DNA of 64,000 nucleotides from Phycisphaerae bacterium. Lineage in GTDB: Bacteria; Planctomycetota; Phycisphaerae; UBA1845; PWPN01. Under the pieces are notes generated by a model. It worked only from the letters and a program-made list of their open reading frames with translations. It was not told the origin of the DNA and ran no database searches. The stretch is from assembly GCA_012719955.1 (NCBI GenBank), contig JAAXZI010000161.1:1-64000 (forward strand). The letters run 5' to 3'. The translations under genes and the position numbers were made by a program. Positions 52,630 through 62,090 of the stretch are shown one piece after another (position 1 is the first letter of the stretch; each line of letters starts with the position of its first letter).

Positions 52630-53087
52630 GTTGATACAAGTCTTTTGCTGTTACGTGATGATTGTTTATCAGTGATCCTGTGGCCGATGGACGGGTTCCC
52701 ATGGGGATCCCATCAGGCAGTCGTTGTGTAACCGTCGGGAAGCAGGCTAGGGGGGACTGACCGTATTCCCTCCGGGCGTGCGATACAGCGTGACTGTCGG
52801 CGTGGTTTGTTTCATGACCAGAGTATAGGACGGGGCAGGCTGGGCCCGCAAGTGGCCAGTTTCTGGAGGTAATTTCCAGGGAGCAGCCCGCGGTCAGCTT
52901 TCGGCCCTCGCGCTTGCTGGTGGCCTGGGGTGTGGGCATTGGCCATTCCATGCCATGACGATTCACCACGACGCGGGGGGCTTCGTGCTGACCACAGCGG
53001 GGCGCGGTGTGGTGTTGACTGGCCGGGCGTGATCCTTCGCAGCCCGCGGGAGCCTCATGCCTGATCGGCGGCCGGTTATCGGGCCCG

Positions 53088-54128
53088 GTGTTCAAGCCTG
53101 CTCAAATCCTGGCCGATGGCCTCAATGTGAGAAGGTATCGACTATGGCTTGAAACCCTTGCGCGCCGACCATGCCCCGTGCGCCGCCGGCGGCGCGCGGT
53201 CACGCTGGTGGAGCTCATCATCGTCGTAATGCTGACCGGCACGGTCATGCTGACGGTCGGGTACGTGACCACGCAGATTACCTCCGGCGTGGCCAACGTG
53301 GACCGACGCTCGCAGGCCCAGACAGAGGCGGCCCTGGCCATGGTTCGCATCAGGAACGAGCTGGAATACGCGACTTCCATTGTCGCCCTTGATTCCAAAC
53401 GGATCAGCTTCAAGCATCCCGACGTTAACGGGGACAACCAGGTAGACACCATTACCTATGAATGGTCCGGCGTCGGCGGGGATCCCATTACCCGTGAGAT
53501 CAATGAGGGCGGGAAACAGCCGGTGCTGGATCGGTGTCGATCCCTGACCTTTCGCTCCGCAAGGCGGCCGATCACTCTGATAGCCGGCCGGAGTTACCCG
53601 CTGAAACTGGAGTATTACGACAACACGGGGCTAGCCACCTGCGTTCTCAAATGGTCGGCCCGGGGAGTCAGCAAGCAGGTCGTGCCCAGCGCCTGTCTGC
53701 GCCCCGCATCTATCGATCCCCAGGCACCCAACGGAGGGGCCGGCCTTACCGGTCAGTACTATGACAACATTGATTTCACCGATCTCAGGCTGACCCGCAC
53801 CGATGCGGTGGTGGACTTCGACTGGGGCTATTCGCGGCCCGCGCTCCTGATCGATGACAATACCTTCTCGATTCGGTGGACCGGGCAGGTTTGCCCCGCA
53901 ATCACCGGCGAGTACACCTTTTATGTCACCTCCGATGATGGCGTTCGGCTCTGGGTGAACGGCATGCTCGTGATCGATAACTGGACGGACCATACCTCCA
54001 CTGAGGATCAAGGCGCGTCCATGGGCCTGTGGCGGATCGACATCGGCATTGAGGCCGGATCGGCCGAGGTCCCGGTGCGACTGGATGGGGCCGTGAACCT
54101 GGTGAATCGACCAGGGATGGAGGGGTGA
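53088..54128 (+). CDS. Prepilin-like protein with PA14-domain segments
   Basis: RAVTLVELIIVVMLTGTVML pilin N-terminus; LIAGRSYPLKLEYYDNTGLATCVLKW...GLTGQYYDNIDFT...IRWTGQVCPAITGEYTFYVTSDDGVRLWVNGMLVIDNW. Confidence 0.8.
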   Translation: MFKPAQILADGLNVRRYRLWLETLARRPCPVRRRRRAVTLVELIIVVMLTGTVMLTVGYVTTQITSGVANVDRRSQAQTEAALAMVRIRNELEYATSIVALDSKRISFKHPDVNGDNQVDTITYEWSGVGGDPITREINEGGKQPVLDRCRSLTFRSARRPITLIAGRSYPLKLEYYDNTGLATCVLKWSARGVSKQVVPSACLRPASIDPQAPNGGAGLTGQYYDNIDFTDLRLTRTDAVVDFDWGYSRPALLIDDNTFSIRWTGQVCPAITGEYTFYVTSDDGVRLWVNGMLVIDNWTDHTSTEDQGASMGLWRIDIGIEAGSAEVPVRLDGAVNLVNRPGMEG

Positions 54129-54766
54129 TGTCCGCTTTAGTTTCACAGTTTCGTGAACCATCAGCGGGAATAACCGGCGCGGCGCCCGACCGCTACGGCG
54201 AGAAGGGTGGCGACGGCGTCTGGTCGATGCGGTGGCCCCGATCGGTGCGGACTCGCCGGGGCCTGACGATGGTCGAAGTGACTATCAGCCTGATCATCCT
54301 TGGCGTGGCCATTACCGCCGGGGTGCGCACGCTGGGCAGCTTCGCGACCAGCAGCAAGGCCTGGGCGGAACGCAGCGTGGCCATGGAACTGGCCAATGCC
54401 CTTATGAGCGAGATTACGACGCTTCCCTTCGCCGATCCGGATGGGGGCAACGTGATCGGGTGCGATCCCGGTGAGACCGCCGCGGATCGAACCACCTTTG
54501 ACGACATTGATGATTATCACGGCTGGGAGGCTTCACCGCCGCAGGATGCCTCCGGGACGGCATTGACCGCCTATAGCGGCTTCCGGCAGCAGGTTGCCGT
54601 AGCGTATGACGACGCGCTCGGCGAGCCCCTGGCCGTCGATTTTGAGGCGGGCACTTTCAAGAAGATCACGGTCACCATTTCGAAGGATAACAAGGTGCTG
54701 GCCCGGCTGGTGACTGTGCGGGCGCGTCAGGCCGACGTGATGAACGGTTCAACAATCGGTGAATGA
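54125..54766 (+). CDS. Prepilin-type protein (PilV/GspI-like)
   Basis: RRGLTMVEVTISLIILGVAITAGVRTL; start overlaps the upstream stop. Confidence 0.8.
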   Translation: MMSALVSQFREPSAGITGAAPDRYGEKGGDGVWSMRWPRSVRTRRGLTMVEVTISLIILGVAITAGVRTLGSFATSSKAWAERSVAMELANALMSEITTLPFADPDGGNVIGCDPGETAADRTTFDDIDDYHGWEASPPQDASGTALTAYSGFRQQVAVAYDDALGEPLAVDFEAGTFKKITVTISKDNKVLARLVTVRARQADVMNGSTIGE

Positions 54767-54835
54767 AGCGGGCCGTCCTTCGAGGGACGGCGGTGAGCGC
54801 GAGCAGTCTCAAGGTTGGTCCTGGTGGTGGTGGAG

Positions 54836-56131
54836 ATGAGTCGGTTTCTTCGAGCTGGTGGGCGGAGCGTGTGGCGGACGCATAGTCGTCGAGCCGCCGC
54901 CGTCTACCTGTTGACGCTGTCCATTTCCATGCTGCTGGTTGGGGTCGGTTTTACGCTCATCACCATTCAGCGGGCGGACCGGCGACTGCAACAAAATCTG
55001 GCCTGCACCGATGAGCTGAAATGGTGTGCCCGTGCCGGGATCGAAATAGCCCTGGCGGTGATGGAACAGAAGCCGGATTGGCGCGCGACGATGGTGGGCG
55101 ATGAGCTCTTCAAGGACTTGCCGGTCGGGAAGGGCAAGGTGACCGTGCAAGTGTTTGACGATCCGGATGGCCAGAGCGCCAACAATGATGCCGATCCGCT
55201 GCGCATCAAGGTGGTGGCCAGCCGCGACGGGGCCCAGTCGTGCCTGGAGGCCCGTCTGCGTCCGCGACCGCATCGGGCGCTGCGCTACGCGCTCTTCGGA
55301 ACGGGTGTGGAGCCGATCGAGTTCAGAGCCCAAGCCACCGTCAGCGGGCCGGTTCGAGCGCACGGTCCGATCCTCGCGAATGCCGGTAACCAGGTGCAGG
55401 ATGATGCCAGCTTTGAGACCATGACGGGTTACGCGATCGCAGATCCGCTGGCGCCCAAGCGGTTCGTGGACACGGCGATTCCGGCTCCGCAGCCGCCGAT
55501 GGCCTTCTATCAATCTATGGCCACGGTCATCACCGGCAGCTCCGGCAGCCACTGCGAACTCAAGGGCTTTAATCTGACCCCGACCAGCAATCCCGGCGGC
55601 ACGCCTAATCCGCACGGTATTTACTGGTTGCGCGCCGGCGGTCGGGAGGTCCTGATCGAAAATCTGCATCTGCGGGGAACGCTGATCATCAGCGAAACCG
55701 GCACGAACGGCGTGACCTTTCAGAAGGGACTCATGGTAGAGCCCGGCCCGCTGTCCTATCCGGTTCTCCTGGTGGACTGCCCGTGGGGCACACTGCGAAT
55801 CTCTCCGGATTCCGGCATGCTGGAAACCCTTATTACCATCACTCCATACGTCCCCGGCATTGGCCTGCTGGGCGTCGATATGAACGAGGATGGGGATAAG
55901 CTGGACACGATTCCCTCGCAGGTTCGGGGGCTCGTCTGGAGCAACGCCGCCCATGTGGTCCTGGAGTACCAGCAATGGTCTTTCAGCGGTTGTTTGATCG
56001 GCAACCGAATCACCGTTGACCACGGAGTGAACGTGGACAACGACCTGGCTCTGCTGGATACGTCGTGCCCCGGTTTCGTGGACAGCGCGATGTCCGTTGA
56101 ACAGGGATCGATCCGGGAGGGGCGACCATGA
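54836..56131 (+). CDS. PilX/GspK-like pilus assembly protein
   Basis: RRAAAVYLLTLSISMLLVGVGFTLITIQRADRRLQQNLACTDELKWCARAGIEIAL; position in prepilin cluster. Confidence 0.6.
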   Translation: MSRFLRAGGRSVWRTHSRRAAAVYLLTLSISMLLVGVGFTLITIQRADRRLQQNLACTDELKWCARAGIEIALAVMEQKPDWRATMVGDELFKDLPVGKGKVTVQVFDDPDGQSANNDADPLRIKVVASRDGAQSCLEARLRPRPHRALRYALFGTGVEPIEFRAQATVSGPVRAHGPILANAGNQVQDDASFETMTGYAIADPLAPKRFVDTAIPAPQPPMAFYQSMATVITGSSGSHCELKGFNLTPTSNPGGTPNPHGIYWLRAGGREVLIENLHLRGTLIISETGTNGVTFQKGLMVEPGPLSYPVLLVDCPWGTLRISPDSGMLETLITITPYVPGIGLLGVDMNEDGDKLDTIPSQVRGLVWSNAAHVVLEYQQWSFSGCLIGNRITVDHGVNVDNDLALLDTSCPGFVDSAMSVEQGSIREGRP

Positions 56132-56628
56132 GGAATGGTTGCATCTTGCGTTCCGGCCGCTGGGCACGCCTGCCGCGTGCTGTCCGTGGCTTCAGCCTGG
56201 TCGAGCTGATCATGGTGCTGGTGATTCTGGCCCTCCTGTCGGCCGTGGCCGTGCCCCGGACGGGTAATATGCTTCGCCGCAGCCGGCTCGACCTGGCCTC
56301 CCGGCGGCTGCTGGCGGATCTGCAACTGACGCGTTCGCAGGCCATCCGCGATTCCGCCGAGCGCAAGCTGATGCTCGACCTGTCGCTGCAACAATACACG
56401 ATGCCGCAGCACGGCGGCACCAACCGAACCCACACGGTCGCGCTGAACGTGTCACCCTACGAGGGGGTACGGCTGGTGGGGAGCAGTTTCAACCCGCCCG
56501 AGGTGATCTTCAACCGCCTGGGCTTGCCCCAGAGCGGGGGGACGATCATGTTGCAGGCGGGTTCTGAGATCGTCACCATCACCATCAGTTCCACGACCGG
56601 GCGCGCGACGCGGGTGTGGGGGCCGTAG
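56128..56628 (+). CDS. GspH/FimT-like prepilin
   Basis: RGFSLVELIMVLVILALLSAVAVPRTGNMLRRSRLDLASRRLLADLQLTRSQAI. Confidence 0.85.
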   Translation: MRNGCILRSGRWARLPRAVRGFSLVELIMVLVILALLSAVAVPRTGNMLRRSRLDLASRRLLADLQLTRSQAIRDSAERKLMLDLSLQQYTMPQHGGTNRTHTVALNVSPYEGVRLVGSSFNPPEVIFNRLGLPQSGGTIMLQAGSEIVTITISSTTGRATRVWGP

Positions 56629-56688
56629 CGAAACATACTCAGTCGAAGGATTGGAGGTCGGTGGGCGGGGGGATCGGGTGACCAGCGG

Positions 56689-57957
56689 TCATTGGCTCGC
56701 CATACTCACCACCAGCAGGGTGATGTCGTCCTTTCGCCACTTCTCGTCCGGCGTCCGGGTGGCCAGTTCACGAATCTCCTGGATCGCGGCGGCCGCTCCC
56801 GCTTCGATCAGACGGCGGATCCAGGTGGAATCCTCGATGTTGCCGGCGCTGAAGGCCTCATCGTGCCGGAGCAGCAGCGCTTCCAGGCCGTCCGTGAAAA
56901 ACAGCAGCGTGTCGCCCGGCGCGAACTGATGGCTCACTACCTCGAAGTCGGCACTCTCGAATGCTCCCATCAATCCGCCGTAGCTGGCCAGTCTGCGGGG
57001 CGCCTGGCCCGCACGAACCAGCACAGGGTAAGGCAAGCCGCCGCGGGCCCAGCGGATCTGGCCCGTGCTGTGGGTGAAAACCGCGTGCAGGCCGGTGATG
57101 AACTGGCCTCCGCTCAGACGAGCGTTGAACAGCTCGGCGTTCAGGCGGCGGAGGACCTCGTCAGGCTCGAGGATCCGGCTGGTTGTCCCGGTTACTTCCT
57201 TTCCGCGAAACGAGTTCTTCACGAAAGTGGTCAACAATGCCGCGGGCAGGCCATGACCGGTCGCGTCCGCGACAGAGAAAGAGCTGTGATCCTCGTCCAG
57301 CCGGCTCACGTCGTAGGTGTCGCCGCTGACGAAGTTCGCGGGCAGGTACAAGGTCTCGATGGTCAGCGGGCTGGTGTCCGGCAAGGTGCCGGGCAGCAGA
57401 TCTCGTTGAATCTGGCCGGCCAGTCGAAGCTGTTCATCCAGGTGGAGAACGTCCTGGCCGCCTTCCGCATCCCGGCGACGGAGCCGGGCCAGCTCTTCGC
57501 TCATCCGCCGCATGGGGGAGCGAATCTCGCACAGGGCCTTGATACGCCCGGTCAGTTCATCCGCGTTGAGGGCCGATGTCTCTTCATTGCGGGTCATCAA
57601 CCGGCGGAGCGGATCGGGAAGGACGCCGGGGTTGATGGTGGCGGAAGGGCCCTGCGGGCACGGCGCGGGCCATGCGCTTTCTTCAGCGCCTTCGCCGACG
57701 AGTTCGTCCGTCGATTCGAGTACCAGGGTCGCACAGGCGCGCTCGGTGGCGTTGGCCAGGATCCGGTCGAGCACATCCGGACTGCTTTGCTTCCGGGGCA
57801 GAATCACGCAGATATCGGCCGTAGGCGAGATACCGTCAGCCAGGGCCTTGTCCAGCGACCGCAGCGACACGCGGGCCTTGACCCGGTTGAGAGCGGTTCT
57901 GAGGGCTCCGGGAACTTGGTTCTGATCGAGGATGACCTGAACGTGCGGGATATCCAC
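56689..57957 (-). CDS. SpoIIE/PP2C-type serine phosphatase (RsbU-like)
   Basis: AGQIQRDLLPGTLPDTSPLTIETLYLPANFVSGDTYDVSRLDEDHSSFSVADATGHGLPAALLTTFVKNSFR; GTG start 57957 chosen. Confidence 0.85.
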   Translation of the reverse strand: MDIPHVQVILDQNQVPGALRTALNRVKARVSLRSLDKALADGISPTADICVILPRKQSSPDVLDRILANATERACATLVLESTDELVGEGAEESAWPAPCPQGPSATINPGVLPDPLRRLMTRNEETSALNADELTGRIKALCEIRSPMRRMSEELARLRRRDAEGGQDVLHLDEQLRLAGQIQRDLLPGTLPDTSPLTIETLYLPANFVSGDTYDVSRLDEDHSSFSVADATGHGLPAALLTTFVKNSFRGKEVTGTTSRILEPDEVLRRLNAELFNARLSGGQFITGLHAVFTHSTGQIRWARGGLPYPVLVRAGQAPRRLASYGGLMGAFESADFEVVSHQFAPGDTLLFFTDGLEALLLRHDEAFSAGNIEDSTWIRRLIEAGAAAAIQEIRELATRTPDEKWRKDDITLLVVSMASQ

Positions 57958-58408
57958 GACTTGGCTCCGGCGCTGACGGCAGCGGGCGTGCCGGTGATGT
58001 CGCCATCCTGGTCCGACTACCAACTGCCTCTACAGGCTTTTTTTCGGACGCGTGTTTATCGCTCTTAATATCATTTTGTGGAATTAGGTAAGCTTCGCGC
58101 TGCCTGCTGGTTGCATTCTGGGGTGTGTGCCCCATGCCGAGGCCGTACTTATTGATTGCCGAAGAGGATGAACGCTGCTATCGTATCGCTTTGCACTTGG
58201 AGTTGTTGCCGTGCGTTCAGCCGGCTTGCCGGCGGAACCGCGCGGGAACCGGGAAGTTGGCCCCATGAGCTGATCACGAGGTCAGCGCTGGGTGAGGCGT
58301 TCATGCCGTTAGGCCCGCGTCAATCACGGTCCAGCACTGCTTGGCAGCAACGGCACACAACCTTGCGGAAGCGACACTGAGAGACGCCTTTCGACGCGAC
58401 AGCAGGCA

Positions 58409-58966
58409 ATGAGCTGGATTCAAGTCATAGCAATTGCTCTCGGGCTTTCGATGGATGCCTTTGCCGTTTCGATCGCTACGGGGATGAGTCTGCCGGTGTT
58501 GACGTATCGGCACGTGTTTCGGCTGGCTTTTCACTTCGGATTATTTCAGTCGTTGATGCCGGTGCTGGGATGGATGGCCGGTAAGAGTCTGGCGGATTGG
58601 ATCGGCGCGTACGATCACTGGATCGCCTTCTGTCTGCTGGCCTTTATCGGCGGTCGGATGCTCTGGGAGGCCTGTACGGGGGGCGAAGAGAAAAGCGTCC
58701 AGGATCCTACGCGCGGGTGGCTGCTGGTAACGCTGTCCATTGCCACCAGTCTGGACGCGCTGGCGGTGGGATTGACGATGGCGTTTCTGAAGGTGCTGGT
58801 CTGGGGGCCGAGCCTGGTGATCGGATTGATCACCGCCTCACTGGTGACCATCGGCATCCGCTCCGGCCATCGTCTGGGGGGACGGTGCGGCAAATGGGCC
58901 CAGATCACCGGCGGCCTGGTTCTGGTGGCCATCGGCGTGCGGATTGTCATCTCCCATACCGTGTGA
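58409..58966 (+). CDS. mntP: Manganese efflux pump MntP
   Basis: LGLSMDAFAVSIATGM; ATSLDALAVGLTMAFL. Confidence 0.9.
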   Translation: MSWIQVIAIALGLSMDAFAVSIATGMSLPVLTYRHVFRLAFHFGLFQSLMPVLGWMAGKSLADWIGAYDHWIAFCLLAFIGGRMLWEACTGGEEKSVQDPTRGWLLVTLSIATSLDALAVGLTMAFLKVLVWGPSLVIGLITASLVTIGIRSGHRLGGRCGKWAQITGGLVLVAIGVRIVISHTV

Positions 58967-59050
58967 AGCTTCTGACCGGCACACCTGGCTTCGAGCCAGA
59001 CACCCTTGCGCAAATTGACCGGAGGGCCGCAGCGACTTCTGGCCGCCCGA

Positions 59051-60241
59051 TCACGTCTCTCTCAAGGCCGTCGCCACCGGCAGGCGCGCTGCCCGGATGG
59101 CGGGGAACAATCCTCCGATCAACCCGATGACCGCAGCCCACAGGATGGCGTTGGCCAGCAGACGCGGGCTGACCCGGAAGGCAAAGGCCACTTGGCTGAA
59201 CGTCTGCCAGTTGATGGTGGCCGCCTGGAAGCCGTTGAAGGCGAAGTAGGCCGCGGTGGCGCCCACCGCGCCGCCGACCAGGGCCAGAACCAGCGATTCG
59301 AACAGCACGGAACAGATAATCGGGCTGGCGCCGAAACCCAGGGCCCGCAGGGTGGCGATCTCACGGGTTCGTGCCGCCACCGCGCTGTACATGGTGTTGA
59401 GCGCGCCGAACAGGGCCCCCAGGGCCATCAGGCCCGCGATTGCGAAGCCGAAGGTTTCGATGAAGGTGGTCAGCATGCTGGACTGATCCGCCAGCAGATC
59501 AGCCTGACGGACGGCTTTGACCTTGAGCTGCGGATTGGCGGTCAGCGCGTCTTTGAACTCTTTGAACTTCTCCGGCGAGGCCAGCTTGACGAAGACGGAC
59601 TGGAACGAATCGCCGCGGTGATAGGCCGGCTGGAGAACGGCGGCATCCGTCCAGATCTCCGATTCCGCCGCGCCCCCGCCCCCCGAAAAGATGCCCACCA
59701 CGGCCCAGTCGCTCTGCCCCACGCGGATCGTCCCGCCCACGTCCAGCCCGGCAAAGGCCCTGGCCGTGCCGGCCCCGACGATGACCTCGTTTCGCCCGGG
59801 CTCGAACATCCTGCCCTGCGAGATAGTGATGTCGCCTCGTACCGCCCGGGCCGCCTGCTGCACGCCGCGCAGCGGCACGTGCGCGTCCGTGCCCGTCGAG
59901 CGTTTGGGCAGGTTGATGATCACGAACAGCTCGGCGGAAGCCAGCGGCCCGGCGGCGCTCCAGGCGATGCCCGGCGCGTTCGTGACCAGGCGGGCCTCCT
60001 CGCGCGAGAGGATGCTGGTCATCTCGTTGTCCGCATTGCTGCGCAGGACAATGACGATGTCGTCCGCCCCGGTCGCGGTCATTGCCGCGCGGAAACCTTC
60101 GGCGATGGACAACACGCCGACCAGCACCGCCACGACCCCCGCAATGCCGACAGCCGCCGCGACGGCCGCTCCCTTGCGCTCGGGGATCGTGCGCAGATTG
60201 AAGAGCGTCAGTGAGAAGATCTGCACCAGCCAGTTGATCAC
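59051..60241 (-). CDS. ABC transporter permease (FtsX/MacB-like)
   Basis: Four-TM FtsX-like; LGALFGALNTMYSAVAARTREIATLRALGFG. Confidence 0.9.
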   Translation of the reverse strand: MINWLVQIFSLTLFNLRTIPERKGAAVAAAVGIAGVVAVLVGVLSIAEGFRAAMTATGADDIVIVLRSNADNEMTSILSREEARLVTNAPGIAWSAAGPLASAELFVIINLPKRSTGTDAHVPLRGVQQAARAVRGDITISQGRMFEPGRNEVIVGAGTARAFAGLDVGGTIRVGQSDWAVVGIFSGGGGAAESEIWTDAAVLQPAYHRGDSFQSVFVKLASPEKFKEFKDALTANPQLKVKAVRQADLLADQSSMLTTFIETFGFAIAGLMALGALFGALNTMYSAVAARTREIATLRALGFGASPIICSVLFESLVLALVGGAVGATAAYFAFNGFQAATINWQTFSQVAFAFRVSPRLLANAILWAAVIGLIGGLFPAIRAARLPVATALRET

Positions 60242-61395
60242 GCGTTTCTCCTCAAGGCCACGGCTACCGGGAGCCGCATGGCCTGTATTGCCGGCACGAT
60301 GCCCGTTACCACACCGAGGACCACGACCAGCCCCACGCCCAGTAGCAGGTCCTCATTGGGCAGATAAAACACCGGCAGCATGGTGGGCACGGGGCTTCCG
60401 CGGACGGTCACCAGCCAGGCCGCGCCCAGGCCGGTCAGGCCGCCGAGCGCCGCCAGCAGGCACGACTCCGCCAGCACCAGGGCCAGCACGAGCCCATCAG
60501 AAAAACCTACCGCCTTGAGCACGCCCAACTCGCCGGTCCGTTCGCGCACGGCCTGGGCCATGGTGTTGCCGGCCACCAGCAGAATGGTGAAGAACACCGC
60601 GCTGAGAATGGCGATCAGGATGGTTCCGATATTGCCCACCTGCTGAATGAAGCCCTGGGCGAATGCGCCTTCCGGCTCGGTCTTGGTCTCATAGGGCGAG
60701 TTGGCGAACTCGGCGTCAATCGCCCTGGCCACTTCGTCGGCCCGCTCGGGATTCTCGACCTGGACATAGTACCAGCCGACCTCCCCCTGGCCGTAGGCCC
60801 GGGCCTCGTCGAAGTAGTCGTATCGAAAGAAGAACCCCGAGGTGTCGGTGCTCTTCTTGCCGGCGTCGTAGATGCCGACGATGTCGAACTCCCAGGCCCC
60901 CTCCTCTTTACGCGGCCAGATCGGCGAGGTCAGCGGCACGCGGTCGCCGATCTTCCACCCGAACCGTTCCGCCAGTTGCCGCCCGATCACCGCGCCCGTG
61001 CGCGTCTGGAGCCATGCCTGCTTCTGATCCGCCGGCAGCACGTACTCCGGGTACATCTCCAGAAACGGCTCCGGCTCCACCGGGATACTGGGGAAGAAGT
61101 TCTTGGGTTCGTTCTGGTAGATACCGTTGAACCAGGTGCTATGGGTGGCCGAGACCACGCCGGGAATCCGCTCCATACGTGGTCCGTAAGTCATCGGAAG
61201 GGACACCAGGAGCGACACCTTGTGCCGCACGATCAGCCGGTCGGCGCCGGCCATGGTCACGCCGGCCGTAAAGGCGTTTTCGATCGTGCACAGCAGCCCG
61301 AACAGCAGGAAGGCTACGAAGATCGACAACAGCGTCAGCGACGTACGCAGCTTTCTGCGCTTGAGGTTACTCCAGACCAGAAAGAGCAGCTTCAT
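60238..61395 (-). CDS. ABC transporter permease (FtsX/MacB-like)
   Basis: LLVAGNTMAQAVRERTGELGVLKAVGFSDGLVL; 4-nt overlap with next gene. Confidence 0.9.
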   Translation of the reverse strand: MKLLFLVWSNLKRRKLRTSLTLLSIFVAFLLFGLLCTIENAFTAGVTMAGADRLIVRHKVSLLVSLPMTYGPRMERIPGVVSATHSTWFNGIYQNEPKNFFPSIPVEPEPFLEMYPEYVLPADQKQAWLQTRTGAVIGRQLAERFGWKIGDRVPLTSPIWPRKEEGAWEFDIVGIYDAGKKSTDTSGFFFRYDYFDEARAYGQGEVGWYYVQVENPERADEVARAIDAEFANSPYETKTEPEGAFAQGFIQQVGNIGTILIAILSAVFFTILLVAGNTMAQAVRERTGELGVLKAVGFSDGLVLALVLAESCLLAALGGLTGLGAAWLVTVRGSPVPTMLPVFYLPNEDLLLGVGLVVVLGVVTGIVPAIQAMRLPVAVALRRNA

Positions 61396-62090
61396 GCCGG
61401 CGCCTCCATGGAAAGCTGCCCCTTGTCCAGGTGCACGGTGCGCGTGGCCCGCGCCGAGGCGTGCGGGTCGTGCGTGACCATGATGATGGTCTTGCCGTGT
61501 TCGCGGTTGAGGGCCTGCAGGAGGCTGAGGATCTCATCGCCCGACTTGCGGTCCAAGTCGCCGGTGGGTTCGTCAGCCAGGATCATAGTCGGGTCTGTGA
61601 CGATGGCCCGGGCGATGCCCACGCGCTGCTGCTCGCCGCCCGAGAGCGTGTGCGGGTAGTGCCGGGCGCGGTGCGACAGGCCGACCACCTCCAGGGCGGT
61701 GTGCACGTGCCGGCGGCGCTGGGCCTTGGTCAGGTGCGTCAGCAGCAACGGCAGCTCCACATTTCGCTCGGCCGTCAACACCGGCAGCAGGTTGTAAAAC
61801 TGAAACACGAACCCCACGTGCCGTGCCCGCCACTCGGCCAGTTGCCGGCCGGACATCTGGTCGATGCGCTCGCCGCTCACTTCCAGCGAGCCGCTCGTCG
61901 GCCGGTCCAGCCCGCCGATCAGGTTGAGTAGCGTGGTCTTGCCGGAGCCTGAGGGCCCCATCAGGGCCAGGAATTCGCCCTCGGCCACTTCGAGGTTCAG
62001 CCCGGAGAGCACGTGAATTTCTTCGGAGCCCCGGCGGAAGGTTTTTTCGACGTCCTTGACCTTTACCAGGATCCCATTCTGGCCACTCAT
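61392..62090 (-). CDS. ABC transporter ATP-binding protein (LolD/MacB-like)
   Basis: MGPSGSGKTTLLNLIGGLD, LSGGEQQRVGIARAI, ILADEPTGDLD. Confidence 0.95.
   Translation of the reverse strand: MSGQNGILVKVKDVEKTFRRGSEEIHVLSGLNLEVAEGEFLALMGPSGSGKTTLLNLIGGLDRPTSGSLEVSGERIDQMSGRQLAEWRARHVGFVFQFYNLLPVLTAERNVELPLLLTHLTKAQRRRHVHTALEVVGLSHRARHYPHTLSGGEQQRVGIARAIVTDPTMILADEPTGDLDRKSGDEILSLLQALNREHGKTIIMVTHDPHASARATRTVHLDKGQLSMEAPA

Noticed and set aside
53560-54015. 7-bp caaggcg microhomology at the two PA14 junctions as the mechanism of permutation
   Set aside because: The repeats are in different reading phases and 449 bp apart, so simple recircularisation would not restore the frame.
56692-58068. 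458-aa + strand ORF antisense to the SpoIIE phosphatase
   Set aside because: Shadow ORF; the phosphatase on the minus strand has clear motifs.
58090-58408. Possible yybP-ykoY (Mn2+) riboswitch upstream of mntP
   Set aside because: Position is suggestive but I could not identify the conserved core by eye; an Infernal search with RF00080 would decide.
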